A program made the position numbers and the translations under genes. The notes beneath the pieces are model-generated. The model was not told where the DNA came from. It made no database searches and was given only the letters and a program-made list of their open reading frames with translations. Below are positions 24,683 through 35,691 of a DNA stretch of 64,000 nucleotides, in pieces. Source of the DNA: Actinomadura rudentiformis (GTDB lineage Bacteria; Actinomycetota; Actinomycetes; Streptosporangiales; Streptosporangiaceae); contig NZ_WBMT01000006.1 in the NCBI RefSeq assembly GCF_008923185.1, forward strand, positions 1-64,000. Reading direction: 5' to 3'. The first letter of the stretch is position 1, and every line of letters starts with the position of its first letter.

Positions 24683-25557
24683 CCGCCGAGACAAAGGTCC
24701 CGGACATCGTCATCGTCACCGGCATGTCCGGGGCGGGGCGCAGCACGGCCGCCAAGTCGCTGGAGGACCTCGACTGGTTCGTGGTCGACAACCTCCCGCC
24801 CGGCCTGCTGGCGACCATGGCCGACCTCGGCGGCAGGGTCAAGGACGCGGTGCCGCGCATCGCCGTCGTGGTCGACGTGCGCAGCCGCGCGTTCACCGCC
24901 GACCTGCACTCCTCGATCGAGGATCTGGAGGCCCGCGGCGTCCACCCGCGCGTGGTGTTCCTGGAGGCCTCCGACGCCGCCCTGGTGCGGCGCTTCGAGA
25001 GCGTGCGGCGGCCGCACCCGCTGCAGGGCGACGGCACCCTGATCGACGGCATCTCCCGTGAGCGCGAGCGGGTCCGCGAGGTGCGCGCCGAGGCCGACCT
25101 GGTCCTGGACACCAGCGATCTGAACGTGCACCAGCTGCGCGCCAAGATCGTCAGCTTCTTCGGCAACGACACCGGCGAGTCCCGGCTGCGCGCCACGGTG
25201 CTCTCGTTCGGCTACAAGTACGGCCTGCCGGTCGACGCCGACCTCGTCGTCGACTGCCGCTTCCTGCCCAACCCGCACTGGGTGCCCGAGCTGCGGCCCC
25301 AGACCGGCCGGGACGCCCCGGTGCGCGACTACGTGCTGGCGCAGCGCGGCGCCAAGGAGTTCCTCGACGCCTACATCGAGGTGCTGCGGCTGCTGAACGA
25401 CGGCTACGAGCGCGAGGGCAAGCACTACGTCACGCTCGCCGTCGGATGCACCGGCGGCAAACACCGTAGTGTGGCGATGGCGGAGCAGCTCGCCACCCGG
25501 CTCCGGGACGAGGGCGTCGAGGTTCAGGTGGCCCATCGTGATCTCGGTCGTGAGTGA
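24679..25557 (+). CDS. rapZ: RapZ/YvcJ-family nucleotide-binding protein
   Basis: 292 residues. P-loop GMSGAGRST (about 15-23) and an N-terminal kinase-like fold, then [10 protein letters not shown], and a C-terminal RNA/metabolite-binding domain ending [16 protein letters not shown]. In Enterobacteria RapZ is an RNA adaptor controlling glucosamine-6-phosphate synthase; in Gram-positives YvcJ hydrolyses nucleotides and the role is less clear. The start overlaps uvrC and the end overlaps yvcK, so the operon is translationally coupled. Confidence 0.95.
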   Translation: MTAETKVPDIVIVTGMSGAGRSTAAKSLEDLDWFVVDNLPPGLLATMADLGGRVKDAVPRIAVVVDVRSRAFTADLHSSIEDLEARGVHPRVVFLEASDAALVRRFESVRRPHPLQGDGTLIDGISRERERVREVRAEADLVLDTSDLNVHQLRAKIVSFFGNDTGESRLRATVLSFGYKYGLPVDADLVVDCRFLPNPHWVPELRPQTGRDAPVRDYVLAQRGAKEFLDAYIEVLRLLNDGYEREGKHYVTLAVGCTGGKHRSVAMAEQLATRLRDEGVEVQVAHRDLGRE

Positions 25558-26551
25558 GCGTTCCGATCAGGTCCGGTACAAGGAGACGAGCGGCACGGTG
25601 AACTCCCCTGGGCCCAAGGTCGTCGCGCTCGGCGGGGGCCACGGCCTCTACGCGTCATTGTCGGCGCTGCGCCGGGTGACCGACCAGCTGACGGCCGTGG
25701 TGACGGTCGCGGACGACGGCGGCTCCAGCGGCCGGCTGCGCAAGGAGCTCGGCGTGCTGCCGCCGGGCGACCTGCGGATGGCGCTGGCGGCGCTCTGCGG
25801 CGACGACGAGTGGGGCCAGACCTGGCGCGACGTGGTGCAGCACCGTTTCCGCAGCCAGGGCGAGCTGCACGACCACGCCGTCGGCAACCTGCTGATCGTC
25901 GCGCTCTGGGAGCTGCTGGGGGCCGAGGCCGCCGTCGAGGGGCTCGACTGGGTGGGCCGCCTGCTCGGCGCCCACGGGCGCGTGCTGCCGATGGCCTCGG
26001 TGCCGATGGACATCGTGGCGGAGGTGCGGGGAGCCGATCCGGCCCGTCCGGACGCCGTCTCCAGGGTCAAGGGCCAGGTGGCGTGCGCCAAGACGCCGGG
26101 CACGGTGCTCAGCGTGTCGCTGGTGCCGACCGACCCGCCCGCGTGCCCGGAGGCGCTGCAGGCGGTGCAGGAGGCCGACTGGGTCGTGTTCGGCCCCGGC
26201 TCCTGGTTCACCAGCGTTCTCCCGCATCTGAAGGTCCCCGAGCTGGCCCGGGCCTTGACCGAGACCCGCGCCCGGCGGATCGTCGCCTTGAATCTGGTGC
26301 CGCAACCTGGGGAGACCGACGATTTCTCGCCGCAGAACCACCTCGAGGTGCTGCAGGCGCACGCCCCCGACCTGCGGATCGACGTCGTCCTCGCAGACCG
26401 GGGCGTCGTGGACGACGCCGCGGCGCTGGACAAGGCCGTCCAGGCCCTCGGCGGCAGCCTGGTGCTCACCGACGTCGCCGCGGCGGACGGATCGCCGCGT
26501 CATGATCCCACCCTGCTGGCCCAAGCCTTCGTACAGATATTCGCTGACTGA
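25550..26551 (+). CDS. yvcK: YvcK/CofD-like morphogenesis protein
   Basis: 333 residues from GTG 25550, overlapping the rapZ stop; GTG 25538 and GTG 25598 (after AAGGAG) are alternatives. The fold is that of 2-phospho-L-lactate transferase-like YvcK: VVALGGGHGLYASLSALR, TVADDGGSSGRLRKEL, LPPGDLRMAL and NLLIVALWEL. YvcK proteins bind UDP-sugars and support cell-wall growth under gluconeogenic conditions, without known transferase activity. Between rapZ and whiA as in other Gram-positives. N-terminal 16 residues ([14 protein letters not shown]) are not conserved and may be untranslated. Confidence 0.93.
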   Translation: MSERSDQVRYKETSGTVNSPGPKVVALGGGHGLYASLSALRRVTDQLTAVVTVADDGGSSGRLRKELGVLPPGDLRMALAALCGDDEWGQTWRDVVQHRFRSQGELHDHAVGNLLIVALWELLGAEAAVEGLDWVGRLLGAHGRVLPMASVPMDIVAEVRGADPARPDAVSRVKGQVACAKTPGTVLSVSLVPTDPPACPEALQAVQEADWVVFGPGSWFTSVLPHLKVPELARALTETRARRIVALNLVPQPGETDDFSPQNHLEVLQAHAPDLRIDVVLADRGVVDDAAALDKAVQALGGSLVLTDVAAADGSPRHDPTLLAQAFVQIFAD

Positions 26552-26611
26552 CAACCGCGCGGGCCACGATCGGCCAGACTGCAGGAAGTTCATTAGGGGG
26601 AGGGTTCATCT

Positions 26612-28781
<2,170 letters not shown>

Positions 28782-28791
28782 CCTCTCCGTT

Positions 28792-28827
28792 CCGCCGTGA
28801 TCACGTGTCGCCGCGTGATCACGGCGG
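28792..28827 (+). terminator. Perfect 14-pair hairpin between gap and pgk
   Basis: CCGCCGTGATCACG-tgtcgccg-CGTGATCACGGCGG starts 10 bases after the gap stop and ends 29 bases before pgk. Each arm contains the 6-base palindrome TGATCA. No T-tract. It may be a partial terminator, an RNA-processing or stability element, or a protein-binding dyad. Confidence 0.6.
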
Positions 28828-28856
28828 CGTCGTCTTCCGGAAGGACACGCGTTTCG

Positions 28857-30044
28857 ATGCGCACCATTGACGATCTCGACGTCGCCGGGAAGCGGGTGCT
28901 GGTCCGCGCGGACCTCAACGTTCCCCTGCAGGACGGGAAGATCACCGACGACGGCCGGATCCGGGCCAGCGTGCCGACGATCACGGCGCTGCGGGAGAAG
29001 GGCGCCAAGGTCATCGTCTGCGCCCACCTCGGCCGTCCCAAGGGCGAGGTGAAACCCGAGTTCTCGCTCGCCCCGGTGGCGGGGCGGCTCGGCGAGCTGC
29101 TCGGCGCCGACGTCACGTTCGCCGCGGATGTGGTGGGCGACTCCGCGCAGGCCACGGTGAGCGGCCTCGCCGACGGCCAGGTGGCGTTGCTGGAGAACCT
29201 CCGCTTCGAGGCGGGGGAGACCAGCAAGGACGACGCCGAGCGGGGGGAGTTCGCCGACCGGCTGGCCGCCCTCGCCGAGGTGTACGTGGGCGACGGCTTC
29301 GGCGCGGTGCACCGCAAGCACGCCAGCGTCTACGACGTCCCCCAGCGGATCCCGCACGCGGCCGGCGGTCTGATCGCCACCGAGGTCGCGGTCCTGAAGA
29401 AGCTCACCGAGGAGGTCGAACGCCCGTACGCGGTGGTGCTCGGCGGCTCCAAGGTCTCCGACAAGCTCGGCGTGATCGACAACCTGCTGGGCAAGGCCGA
29501 CCGCATCCTCATCGGCGGCGGCATGGTCTTCACGTTCCTCAAGGCCCAGGGGCACGAGGTCGGCAAGAGCCTGCTCGAAGAGGACCAGCTCGACACCGTC
29601 CGTGACTACCTGCGCCGGGCGGAGGAGGCGGGCGTGGAGTTCGTGTTGCCGGTCGACATCGTCGCCGCCACGGCCTTCGCCGCCGACGCCGACCACGACG
29701 TGGTGGCCGCCGACGCCATCCCGGCGGACCGGCTCGGGCTCGACATCGGCCCCGAGTCCGGGAAGCTGTTCGCGTCGCGGCTGGCCGGGACCAGGACGGT
29801 GTTCTGGAACGGCCCGATGGGCGTCTTCGAGATGGAGCCCTACTCCCACGGCACCCGCGCCGTCGCGCAGGGCCTGATCGACTCCGGCGCGTTCACCGTC
29901 GTCGGCGGCGGCGACTCCGCTGCGGCCGTGCGGACCCTCGGCTTCGACGAGAACGCCTTCTCCCACATCTCCACCGGCGGCGGCGCCAGCCTCGAGTACC
30001 TCGAAGGCAAGACGCTGCCCGGCCTGCAGGTTCTGGAGGACTGA
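28857..30044 (+). CDS. pgk: Phosphoglycerate kinase
   Basis: 395 residues, full length. Substrate-binding RADLNVPL near the N-terminus, [24 protein letters not shown] and the nucleotide-binding [13 protein letters not shown] near the C-terminus. ATG 28857 follows GGAAGGA. Converts 1,3-bisphosphoglycerate and ADP to 3-phosphoglycerate and ATP. Three bases separate it from tpiA. Confidence 0.98.
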   Translation: MRTIDDLDVAGKRVLVRADLNVPLQDGKITDDGRIRASVPTITALREKGAKVIVCAHLGRPKGEVKPEFSLAPVAGRLGELLGADVTFAADVVGDSAQATVSGLADGQVALLENLRFEAGETSKDDAERGEFADRLAALAEVYVGDGFGAVHRKHASVYDVPQRIPHAAGGLIATEVAVLKKLTEEVERPYAVVLGGSKVSDKLGVIDNLLGKADRILIGGGMVFTFLKAQGHEVGKSLLEEDQLDTVRDYLRRAEEAGVEFVLPVDIVAATAFAADADHDVVAADAIPADRLGLDIGPESGKLFASRLAGTRTVFWNGPMGVFEMEPYSHGTRAVAQGLIDSGAFTVVGGGDSAAAVRTLGFDENAFSHISTGGGASLEYLEGKTLPGLQVLED

Positions 30045-30047
30045 ACC

Positions 30048-30842
30048 ATGGCTCCCAAGGCCCCTTCCCGCAAGCCGGTGATGGCCGGCAACTGGAAGAT
30101 GAACTGCAACCACCTCGAGGCGATCGCGCTGGTCCAGAAGCTCGCGTTCGGTCTCAAGGAGGCCGACCACGAGGCCGTCGACGTGGTCGTCGTGCCGCCC
30201 TACACCGACATCCGCTCGGTGCAGACGCTGGTGGACGCCGACCGGCTCCAGATCCAGTACGGCGCGCAGGACATCTCCCAGCACGCGTCCGGCGCGTACA
30301 CCGGCGAGATCTCCGGCGCGATGCTGGCCAAGCTGGGCTGCTCGTACGTGGTGATCGGCCACTCCGAGCGCCGCCAGTACCACCACGAGGACGACGCGCT
30401 GGTCAACGCCAAGGTGAAGGCGGCCTTCGCCAACGAGCTGACGCCGATCATGTGCGTCGGCGAGGGCCTGGAGGTCCGCCGGGCCGGCGAGCAGGTCGCC
30501 CACACCCTGGCCCAGGTCGACGGCGGGCTGGAGAAGATCCCCGCCGACCAGGCCAGGACGATCGTGATCGCGTACGAGCCCGTGTGGGCCATCGGCACCG
30601 GTGAGGTCGCCACCCCGCAGGACGCCCAGGAGGTCTGCGGCGCGATCCGGGCGCGGCTCGCCGAGCTGTATGACGGCGAGATCGCCGATTCCGTACGTAT
30701 CCTGTACGGAGGGTCGGTGAAGGGCGCCAACATCGCCGGGATCATGGCCCAGCCCGATGTGGACGGGGCACTGGTCGGAGGTGCCAGCCTCGACCCGGGT
30801 GAGTTCGTCAAGATCTGCCGGTACCGGGACCTGCCCGTCTGA
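30048..30842 (+). CDS. tpiA: Triosephosphate isomerase
   Basis: 264 residues. Catalytic residues are visible: Lys in GNWKMN, His in VIGHSERR and Glu in [11 protein letters not shown] (start of loop 6); the phosphate loop is YGGSVKGAN and GALVGGASL. Interconverts dihydroxyacetone phosphate and glyceraldehyde 3-phosphate. Three bases after pgk. The following 163 bases carry the secG promoter. Confidence 0.98.
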   Translation: MAPKAPSRKPVMAGNWKMNCNHLEAIALVQKLAFGLKEADHEAVDVVVVPPYTDIRSVQTLVDADRLQIQYGAQDISQHASGAYTGEISGAMLAKLGCSYVVIGHSERRQYHHEDDALVNAKVKAAFANELTPIMCVGEGLEVRRAGEQVAHTLAQVDGGLEKIPADQARTIVIAYEPVWAIGTGEVATPQDAQEVCGAIRARLAELYDGEIADSVRILYGGSVKGANIAGIMAQPDVDGALVGGASLDPGEFVKICRYRDLPV

Positions 30843-31005
30843 TCAATTCTGATCAATTCGGCGACGACATGGGGGTTCTTGACGAACCAGCGAAGAGTTC
30901 GTCGTACCCTTCGTAGCTGACGGGTAAACCGCCCGGCTCGTTCCTCCGTCCTTGAATACGACAAGCCCCGCGTCAGCGGGGGTGGCCAGAAGAGGCGCAA
31001 CTGCA

Positions 31006-31245
31006 GTGATTCTCGCAACGTCCATCGTGCTCATCCTCACGAGCCTGCTGATGGTGGTCCTCGTCCTGATGCACAAGGGCAAGGGCGGCGGCCTGTCCGA
31101 CATGTTCGGCGGCGGCGTGTCGTCCTCGCTGGGCGGCTCGTCGGTGGTGGAGCGCAACCTCGACCGGCTGACGATCGGCACGGGCGTGATCTGGTTCGCC
31201 TCGATCATCGTCCTCGGGCTGTTGTTCAAGAGCAAGGGCGCCTGA
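31006..31245 (+). CDS. secG: SecG preprotein translocase subunit
   Basis: 79 residues from GTG 31006. Two transmembrane helices (ILATSIVLILTSLLMVVLVL and LTIGTGVIWFASIIVLGLLF) flank the cytoplasmic loop HKGKGGGLSDMFGGG, the SecG signature. It aids SecYE/SecA protein export. AGAGG lies about 11 bases upstream. Longer reading from an upstream ATG would add a non-conserved hydrophilic extension and is unlikely. Confidence 0.93.
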   Translation: MILATSIVLILTSLLMVVLVLMHKGKGGGLSDMFGGGVSSSLGGSSVVERNLDRLTIGTGVIWFASIIVLGLLFKSKGA

Positions 31246-31331
31246 GCCGAGCAGGCAGGCGACACACGAACGATCGCCGCTCTGGCCGGGGTCAGGCGGG
31301 CGGCAGCGGAACATTGAGCGAGGAGTAGTCC

Positions 31332-31706
31332 GTGGGTAGTGGCAACGCGATTCGGGGCAGCCGTGTCGGGGCAGGGCCGATGGGAGAGGCCGAGCGCGGG
31401 GATGCGGCCCCCCGCGTCTGGGTGACCTTCTACTGCGCCAACCGGCACGAGACCCGCCCCAGCTTCGCGACGGACGTCGCGGTGCCCGACACGTGGGATT
31501 GCCCGCGCTGCGGGTTTCCGGCGGGCCAGGATTCCGACAACCCCCCCGCTCCGCCCAAGACGGAGCCCTACAAGACGCACCTGGCGTACGTGAAGGAGCG
31601 TCGCAGCGACGAGGACGGCGAGGCCATCCTTGAGGAGGCCCTGGCCAAGCTGCGCCAGAAGCGCGCCGCCGTCAAGGCCGCCATGGAGGCCGCCGCACGC
31701 GTCTGA
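31332..31706 (+). CDS. rbpA: RNA polymerase-binding protein RbpA
   Basis: 124 residues. N-terminal MGSGNAIRGSRVGAGPMGEAE is the RbpA core-binding/basic start; FYCANRHETRPSFA and WDCPRCGFPAGQD form the zinc-ribbon-like RbpA core domain with cysteines; TEPYKTHLAYVKERRS is the sigma-interaction domain. RbpA stabilises open complexes with principal sigma factors and is confined to Actinobacteria. GTG 31332 follows CGAGGAG. A 42-base perfect palindrome downstream terminates it. Confidence 0.97.
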   Translation: MGSGNAIRGSRVGAGPMGEAERGDAAPRVWVTFYCANRHETRPSFATDVAVPDTWDCPRCGFPAGQDSDNPPAPPKTEPYKTHLAYVKERRSDEDGEAILEEALAKLRQKRAAVKAAMEAAARV

Positions 31707-31770
31707 GGCCCGGCCGCCGGCCTCCGAGACCGGCGGACGCCCGGACGCGGCGCAGACATCGCGCACAGAC

Positions 31771-31812
31771 ACAGCAGGGTCCGGCCCCCGATCGGGGGCC
31801 GGACCCTGCTGT
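31771..31812. terminator. 42-base perfect palindrome, bidirectional terminator
   Basis: The arm ACAGCAGGGTCCGGCCCCCGA (31771-31791) is followed at once by its exact reverse complement, giving up to 19 pairs around a GATC turn. It separates rbpA from the convergent acyltransferase gene. Confidence 0.8.
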
Positions 31813-31875
31813 CGTTTCCGGAGTCGGTCGTTCCGGAGTCATCGACCGCTCGAAGGCCCGCGGCGGCCGGCGAGA

Positions 31876-33210
31876 TCAAGGGCCGACGGAGGCCAGTGCT
31901 GGTTCGGGGGTCTCTCGGGACGCGGGTGGCCTGGTCGGTGTGGCGGAGGGCTCGGCCCGGCGGGCCAGGCGGCGGCCCAGGCGCTGGGCGGGGGCCTCCA
32001 CGAGACGCTGGGTGAGGTGCGACAGGGGGAGCAGCACGGCGACGAACGCGAACATCAGGAACGGTCGGTGGGCGGGGGACCGTCCCACGATCTCCTCCAG
32101 GACCACCAGGACCACCGGGTGCAGCAGGTAGACCGAGTAACTGATCACACCCAGCCAGATCAGGATCCGGGGCATGGAGCGGTGGCGGAGCGCGTACCCG
32201 ATCGCGAAGACGACGGCAGCCACCAGGACGGCGGAGACCCAGGCGCGCCGGACGGCCCAGTCGGTGGTCTCAGGACTCCAGGCGTTCAGCCGCGTCATGC
32301 CGAGCAGGCAGGCCACTCCGGTCACCGCGGCGGCTGTGAGCGCGGCCGAGCGCCATCGGATCTGGCCCTGCTCGGCCCGGTGCAGCGCGGTGCCGGTGAA
32401 CATGACCGCAAGGATGATCAACCCCTCCCAGGCCGGGATGCGGGCGTTGAACAGCAGGAGCGCGATGGCCACCGCCCCGCCGAGGAACGCGCCCGCCCGG
32501 CGCATTCCCGGGTTTCGCGAGCAGGCGAGGGCGATGGCGGTGGCGACGGTGATGGCGGTGCCGAGCACGACCGGGGTGACTCCGGCGCGGGCGGCCAGCG
32601 CCATGCTGGGGAGCGTGCCCGCGAGGACCAGGGCGCCGACGGTGAGGCCCAGCGCGATGCCGGTCGACCGCCGGTGGAACCCGGCCGTGAAGAACGCGAC
32701 GGCCAGGAGGTAGAACGCCATCTCGTACGACAGGGTCCACATCACGGTGAGCGCGCTCGGCACCGCGAGGAGATCCTGCAACATCGTCAGATGGGACGTC
32801 ACCACGGCGAGCGGGTCGTACGCGTCGCCGAGACTGCCCGGGAGCACGGCGACCGAGGCCGCCTCCAGCATCAGGACCGCGCCCAGCGCCACCAGAAGGA
32901 GCGGGTAGATCCGGAAGGCCCGGCTGATCCAGAACCGGCGGAGCGAACCGGTGCGCTCCAGCGAGGCCGGAATGATGTAGCCGCTGACAAGGAAGAAGAC
33001 CAGGACGCCTGCCAATCCCGGGTCGAACCACGCGAGCACGTCCTCATGGAAGGACGGCGTGAACCGTGCCGTACCGTGATGGAAGGCCACGGTGAGCGCC
33101 GCGAGACCGCGCAGGGCGTCCAGCCAGCCGAGCCGCACGGCACCCGGTCGGACGGGCTCAGGCGCCACGGCTACCGGGACAGGTGAGGCGGGATGTCCGG
33201 TTTTGGTCAT
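31876..33210 (-). CDS. Acyltransferase 3 family membrane protein
   Basis: 444 residues. Begins with a disordered Pro/Val-rich tail of about 25 residues, then WLDALRGLAALTVAFHHGTA: the catalytic His lies in the first membrane helix, as in OafA/NodX-like acyltransferase-3 proteins. FFLVSGYIIPASLER and WISRAFRIYPLLLVAL are further family signatures. About ten membrane helices follow. These enzymes acylate exported sugars, peptidoglycan or secondary metabolites on the outer leaflet. Substrate unknown. No obvious neighbours share its pathway. Start from ATG 33210. Confidence 0.88.
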   Translation of the reverse strand: MTKTGHPASPVPVAVAPEPVRPGAVRLGWLDALRGLAALTVAFHHGTARFTPSFHEDVLAWFDPGLAGVLVFFLVSGYIIPASLERTGSLRRFWISRAFRIYPLLLVALGAVLMLEAASVAVLPGSLGDAYDPLAVVTSHLTMLQDLLAVPSALTVMWTLSYEMAFYLLAVAFFTAGFHRRSTGIALGLTVGALVLAGTLPSMALAARAGVTPVVLGTAITVATAIALACSRNPGMRRAGAFLGGAVAIALLLFNARIPAWEGLIILAVMFTGTALHRAEQGQIRWRSAALTAAAVTGVACLLGMTRLNAWSPETTDWAVRRAWVSAVLVAAVVFAIGYALRHRSMPRILIWLGVISYSVYLLHPVVLVVLEEIVGRSPAHRPFLMFAFVAVLLPLSHLTQRLVEAPAQRLGRRLARRAEPSATPTRPPASRETPEPALASVGP

Positions 33211-33299
33211 CCAGGGACCCTAGTGGCACCGGAGACGTGCCCGAGCCCCATTCTCACGATTTCATTGAAATTTAATCACTTTCTTATTGCGGCTCGGTC

Positions 33300-34181
33300 T
33301 CAGGGTGCCGTGGTGCGGTCGGTGGTGACCACGGTGAACGGGTGGCCGCAGCCCGGTACGCCGCGCTGCTCCTCTCCGCCGACCTCGTAGCGCTCGAAGA
33401 CGAAGGGCGCGCCGTTGGCGATCAAGGGCCGGGGCTGGTCCATCAGCTGGAAGTGAAGGTGCGGCTCGGAGGTGTTGCCCGAGTTGCCGCAGTCGGCGAT
33501 GTGCTCGCCGGCCCGGACGCGCTGACCGCGCCTGACCCTGATCGAGCCGCGCTTGAGATGGGCGAACGCCGCGTACGTGCCGTCGCCGAGGTCGAGGATC
33601 ACATGGTTGCCGATGATGAGGCGGGAACCGCCGAGTTCGCGCAGCAAGCCCTCGATGATCAGGTACGGCAGCGTGATCCACGAGTTGCGGCTCCAGTGAT
33701 CGCGCTGCCACCCCGAGGTCCGGACCACCGTCCCGTCGGCGGGTGCGAAGACCGGCTGCCCGAAGCCCGGAAAGCTGACGGGGCGCCGTGCGGGCGGCCA
33801 GGCGCGCATCCCCGACCAGTCGCTCTCCTCGTCCTCGTGGTGGACGAGATCGATGGCATAGGTCTGCCCGTAGGCGTCGACGCCATGGCTGGGCACCTTG
33901 TCCGCAGGGCTGTTCACCGGGACCCAGCGCCCGCGTACCGGCGCCTGGACGGCCCGCGGCTCCCCGGCGGTGACCGGCGCGCTCGCGGGCCTGCCCCGGA
34001 ACGCCTCCGGGCCGATCCTGGACGGGTTGACGGCCATCAGCCCGTACCCGGTGACGAACAGGAGCAGTGCGGCCACCATCACCCACCAGGCGTCGTGCAG
34101 GAACAGCGACAGGCCGAGGACGGCGCCGAGCAGGATCATCAGTGTCCGGTAGCGGGCGGCGTGCAGGGCGAGGGTCCTCAT
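33300..34181 (-). CDS. M23 (LytM-type) peptidase, membrane-anchored
   Basis: 293 residues. Two membrane segments near the N-terminus (TLMILLGAVLGLSLFLH and WWVMVAALLLFVTGYGLMA), then a basic linker. The M23 domain (about 105-290) carries Zn motifs SHGVDAYGQTYAID and GNTSEPHLHF, plus FAHLKRGSIRVRRG. A long insert (GMRAWPPARRP through REL) separates the first ligands from the core. M23 enzymes cleave peptidoglycan cross-bridges or act in spore or division remodelling. The active-site His and Asp appear intact. Confidence 0.88.
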   Translation of the reverse strand: MRTLALHAARYRTLMILLGAVLGLSLFLHDAWWVMVAALLLFVTGYGLMAVNPSRIGPEAFRGRPASAPVTAGEPRAVQAPVRGRWVPVNSPADKVPSHGVDAYGQTYAIDLVHHEDEESDWSGMRAWPPARRPVSFPGFGQPVFAPADGTVVRTSGWQRDHWSRNSWITLPYLIIEGLLRELGGSRLIIGNHVILDLGDGTYAAFAHLKRGSIRVRRGQRVRAGEHIADCGNSGNTSEPHLHFQLMDQPRPLIANGAPFVFERYEVGGEEQRGVPGCGHPFTVVTTDRTTAP

Positions 34182-34227
34182 GGCTCCAGGGTACGCTTTT
34201 CCGGAATTCCGTCAATCCGGGCTGCGT

Positions 34228-34316
34228 TATGCTGGCGGCCACGCGACTGGCGCAGTCAAGGTGGAGCAACCACCGGGGAGCGAAGACCGTCCGCACACCG
34301 CGCGCCTGGGTGTACG
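34228..34316 (+). promoter_or_regulatory. ZTP (pfl) riboswitch upstream of glyA, with -10 TATGCT
   Basis: TATGCT at 34228-34233 is a good -10. Directly downstream, GCCACGCGACTGGCGC, GGTGGAGCAACCACC with GGGGAGC, and CGCGCGCCTGGGTG follow in the order and with the conserved blocks of the ZTP riboswitch (GACUGGC..., GGGGAGC, CGCCUGGG). The GGTGG/CCACC stem is visible. Known ZTP riboswitches sense the purine intermediate ZTP/ZMP when folate-bound one-carbon units are short and raise glyA and folate genes. The 60 bases to the start codon hold the expression platform; the ribosome site GGAGG is at 34367-34371. Confidence 0.85.
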
Positions 34317-34376
34317 GGTCCCTCAACCGGGGGTTCCCGACACGAGCCCCGGGTGTGATTCAGCGCGGAGGTTGTC

Positions 34377-35648
34377 ATGCATCAGCCGTCCCTTCCCCAT
34401 CTGCACGACCAGGATCCCGACATCGCCGGGCTGGTCGAGGCCGAGGCCCGCCGCCAGTACGAGAAGATCCGCCTCATCGCCTCGGAGAACTACGTCTCGC
34501 CCGCGGTCCTGGAGGCCACTGGCTCGGTCCTCACCAACAAGTACTCCGAGGGCTACGCGGGCCGCCGCTACTACGAGGGCCAGCAGAACGTCGACCCGAT
34601 CGAGCTCCTCGCGATCGAGCGCGCGAAGGCCCTCTTCGGCGTCGAGCACGCCAACGTGCAGCCGTACTCCGGCTCGCCCGCCAACCTCGCGGTCTACATG
34701 GCGTTCCTGGACCCGGGCGACAAGGTGATGGGCCTGTCACTGCCGATGGGCGGCCACCTCACCCACGGCTGGTCGGTGTCGGCCACCGGCAAGTGGTTCA
34801 CGCCCGTGCGCTACGACGTGCGCGCCGACACGGGCCGCGTCGACATGGACCAGGTCCGGGACCTGGCGCTGAAAGAGCGGCCCAAGCTGATCTGGTGCGG
34901 CGGCACCGCGATCCCGCGCACCATCGACTTCCCCGCGTTCGCCGAGATCGCGCGGGAGGCGGGCGCCGTGCTCGCCGCCGACATCGCCCACATCGCCGGG
35001 CTGATCGCCGGTGGTGCGCACCCGTCGCCGGTCGGGCACGCCGAGGTCATCTCCACCACCACGCACAAGACGCTGCGCGGGCCGCGCGGCGCGATGGTCA
35101 TGTCCACGGCGGAGCACGCCAAGGCGATCGACAAGGCGGTCTTCCCCGGTCTCCAGGGCGGCCCGCACGACCACACCACCGCCGCGATCGCGGTCGCGCT
35201 CAAGGAGGCCGCGCAGCCGGAGTTCGCCGACTACGCCAGCCAGATCGTGGCGAACGCCCGCGCGCTCGCGGACGCCCTGCTCGAACGCGGCTATGACCTG
35301 GTGTCGGGCGGCACCGACAACCACCTGATCCTCATCGACCTGACGAACAAGGGGGTCGCCGGCAAGCCCGCCGCGCAGGCCCTCGACCGCGCCGGGATCG
35401 AGCTCAACTACAACGCGGTGCCGTTCGACCCGCGCAAGCCGTTCGACCCGTCCGGCCTGCGCCTGGGCACCAGCTCGATCACCACCCGCGGCCTGACCGA
35501 GCAGCAGATGCCGCAACTGGCCGCCTGGATCGACGAGGTCGTGCAGGCCACCGCCAAGGACGACGAGGCCGTGCTGGCACGGATCGCCGACCAGGTGCGC
35601 GAGCTGCTCGCGGGCTACCCGATGCCCGGCTGGGCGCCGACGCCGTAG
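34377..35648 (+). CDS. glyA: Serine hydroxymethyltransferase
   Basis: 423 residues. PLP enzyme converting serine and tetrahydrofolate to glycine and methylene-THF. Signature IRLIASENYVSPAVLEATGS, NKYSEGYAGRRYYEGQQ, and the PLP lysine in TTTHKTLRGPRG; PFDPRKPFDPSGLRLGT near the end. GGAGG lies 5 bases upstream of ATG 34377. Control by the ZTP riboswitch in its leader is well supported. A hairpin after the stop overlaps the end of the convergent DUF4429 gene. Confidence 0.98.
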   Translation: MHQPSLPHLHDQDPDIAGLVEAEARRQYEKIRLIASENYVSPAVLEATGSVLTNKYSEGYAGRRYYEGQQNVDPIELLAIERAKALFGVEHANVQPYSGSPANLAVYMAFLDPGDKVMGLSLPMGGHLTHGWSVSATGKWFTPVRYDVRADTGRVDMDQVRDLALKERPKLIWCGGTAIPRTIDFPAFAEIAREAGAVLAADIAHIAGLIAGGAHPSPVGHAEVISTTTHKTLRGPRGAMVMSTAEHAKAIDKAVFPGLQGGPHDHTTAAIAVALKEAAQPEFADYASQIVANARALADALLERGYDLVSGGTDNHLILIDLTNKGVAGKPAAQALDRAGIELNYNAVPFDPRKPFDPSGLRLGTSSITTRGLTEQQMPQLAAWIDEVVQATAKDDEAVLARIADQVRELLAGYPMPGWAPTP

Positions 35649-35663
35649 CGACGCCGTGACGCC

Positions 35664-35691
35664 GCTCCGCCGATCTCAGAAACGGCGGAGC
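35664..35691. terminator. Hairpin between glyA and the DUF4429 gene
   Basis: GCTCCGCCG-atctcagaaa-CGGCGGAGC, 9 perfect pairs. The right arm lies within the last codons of the convergent DUF4429 gene, so the element probably serves the glyA transcript. Confidence 0.5.

Noticed and set aside
21824..24694. A 956-codon minus-strand frame across uvrC
   Set aside because: Antisense shadow of uvrC that runs into the MscS gene in another frame; no family.
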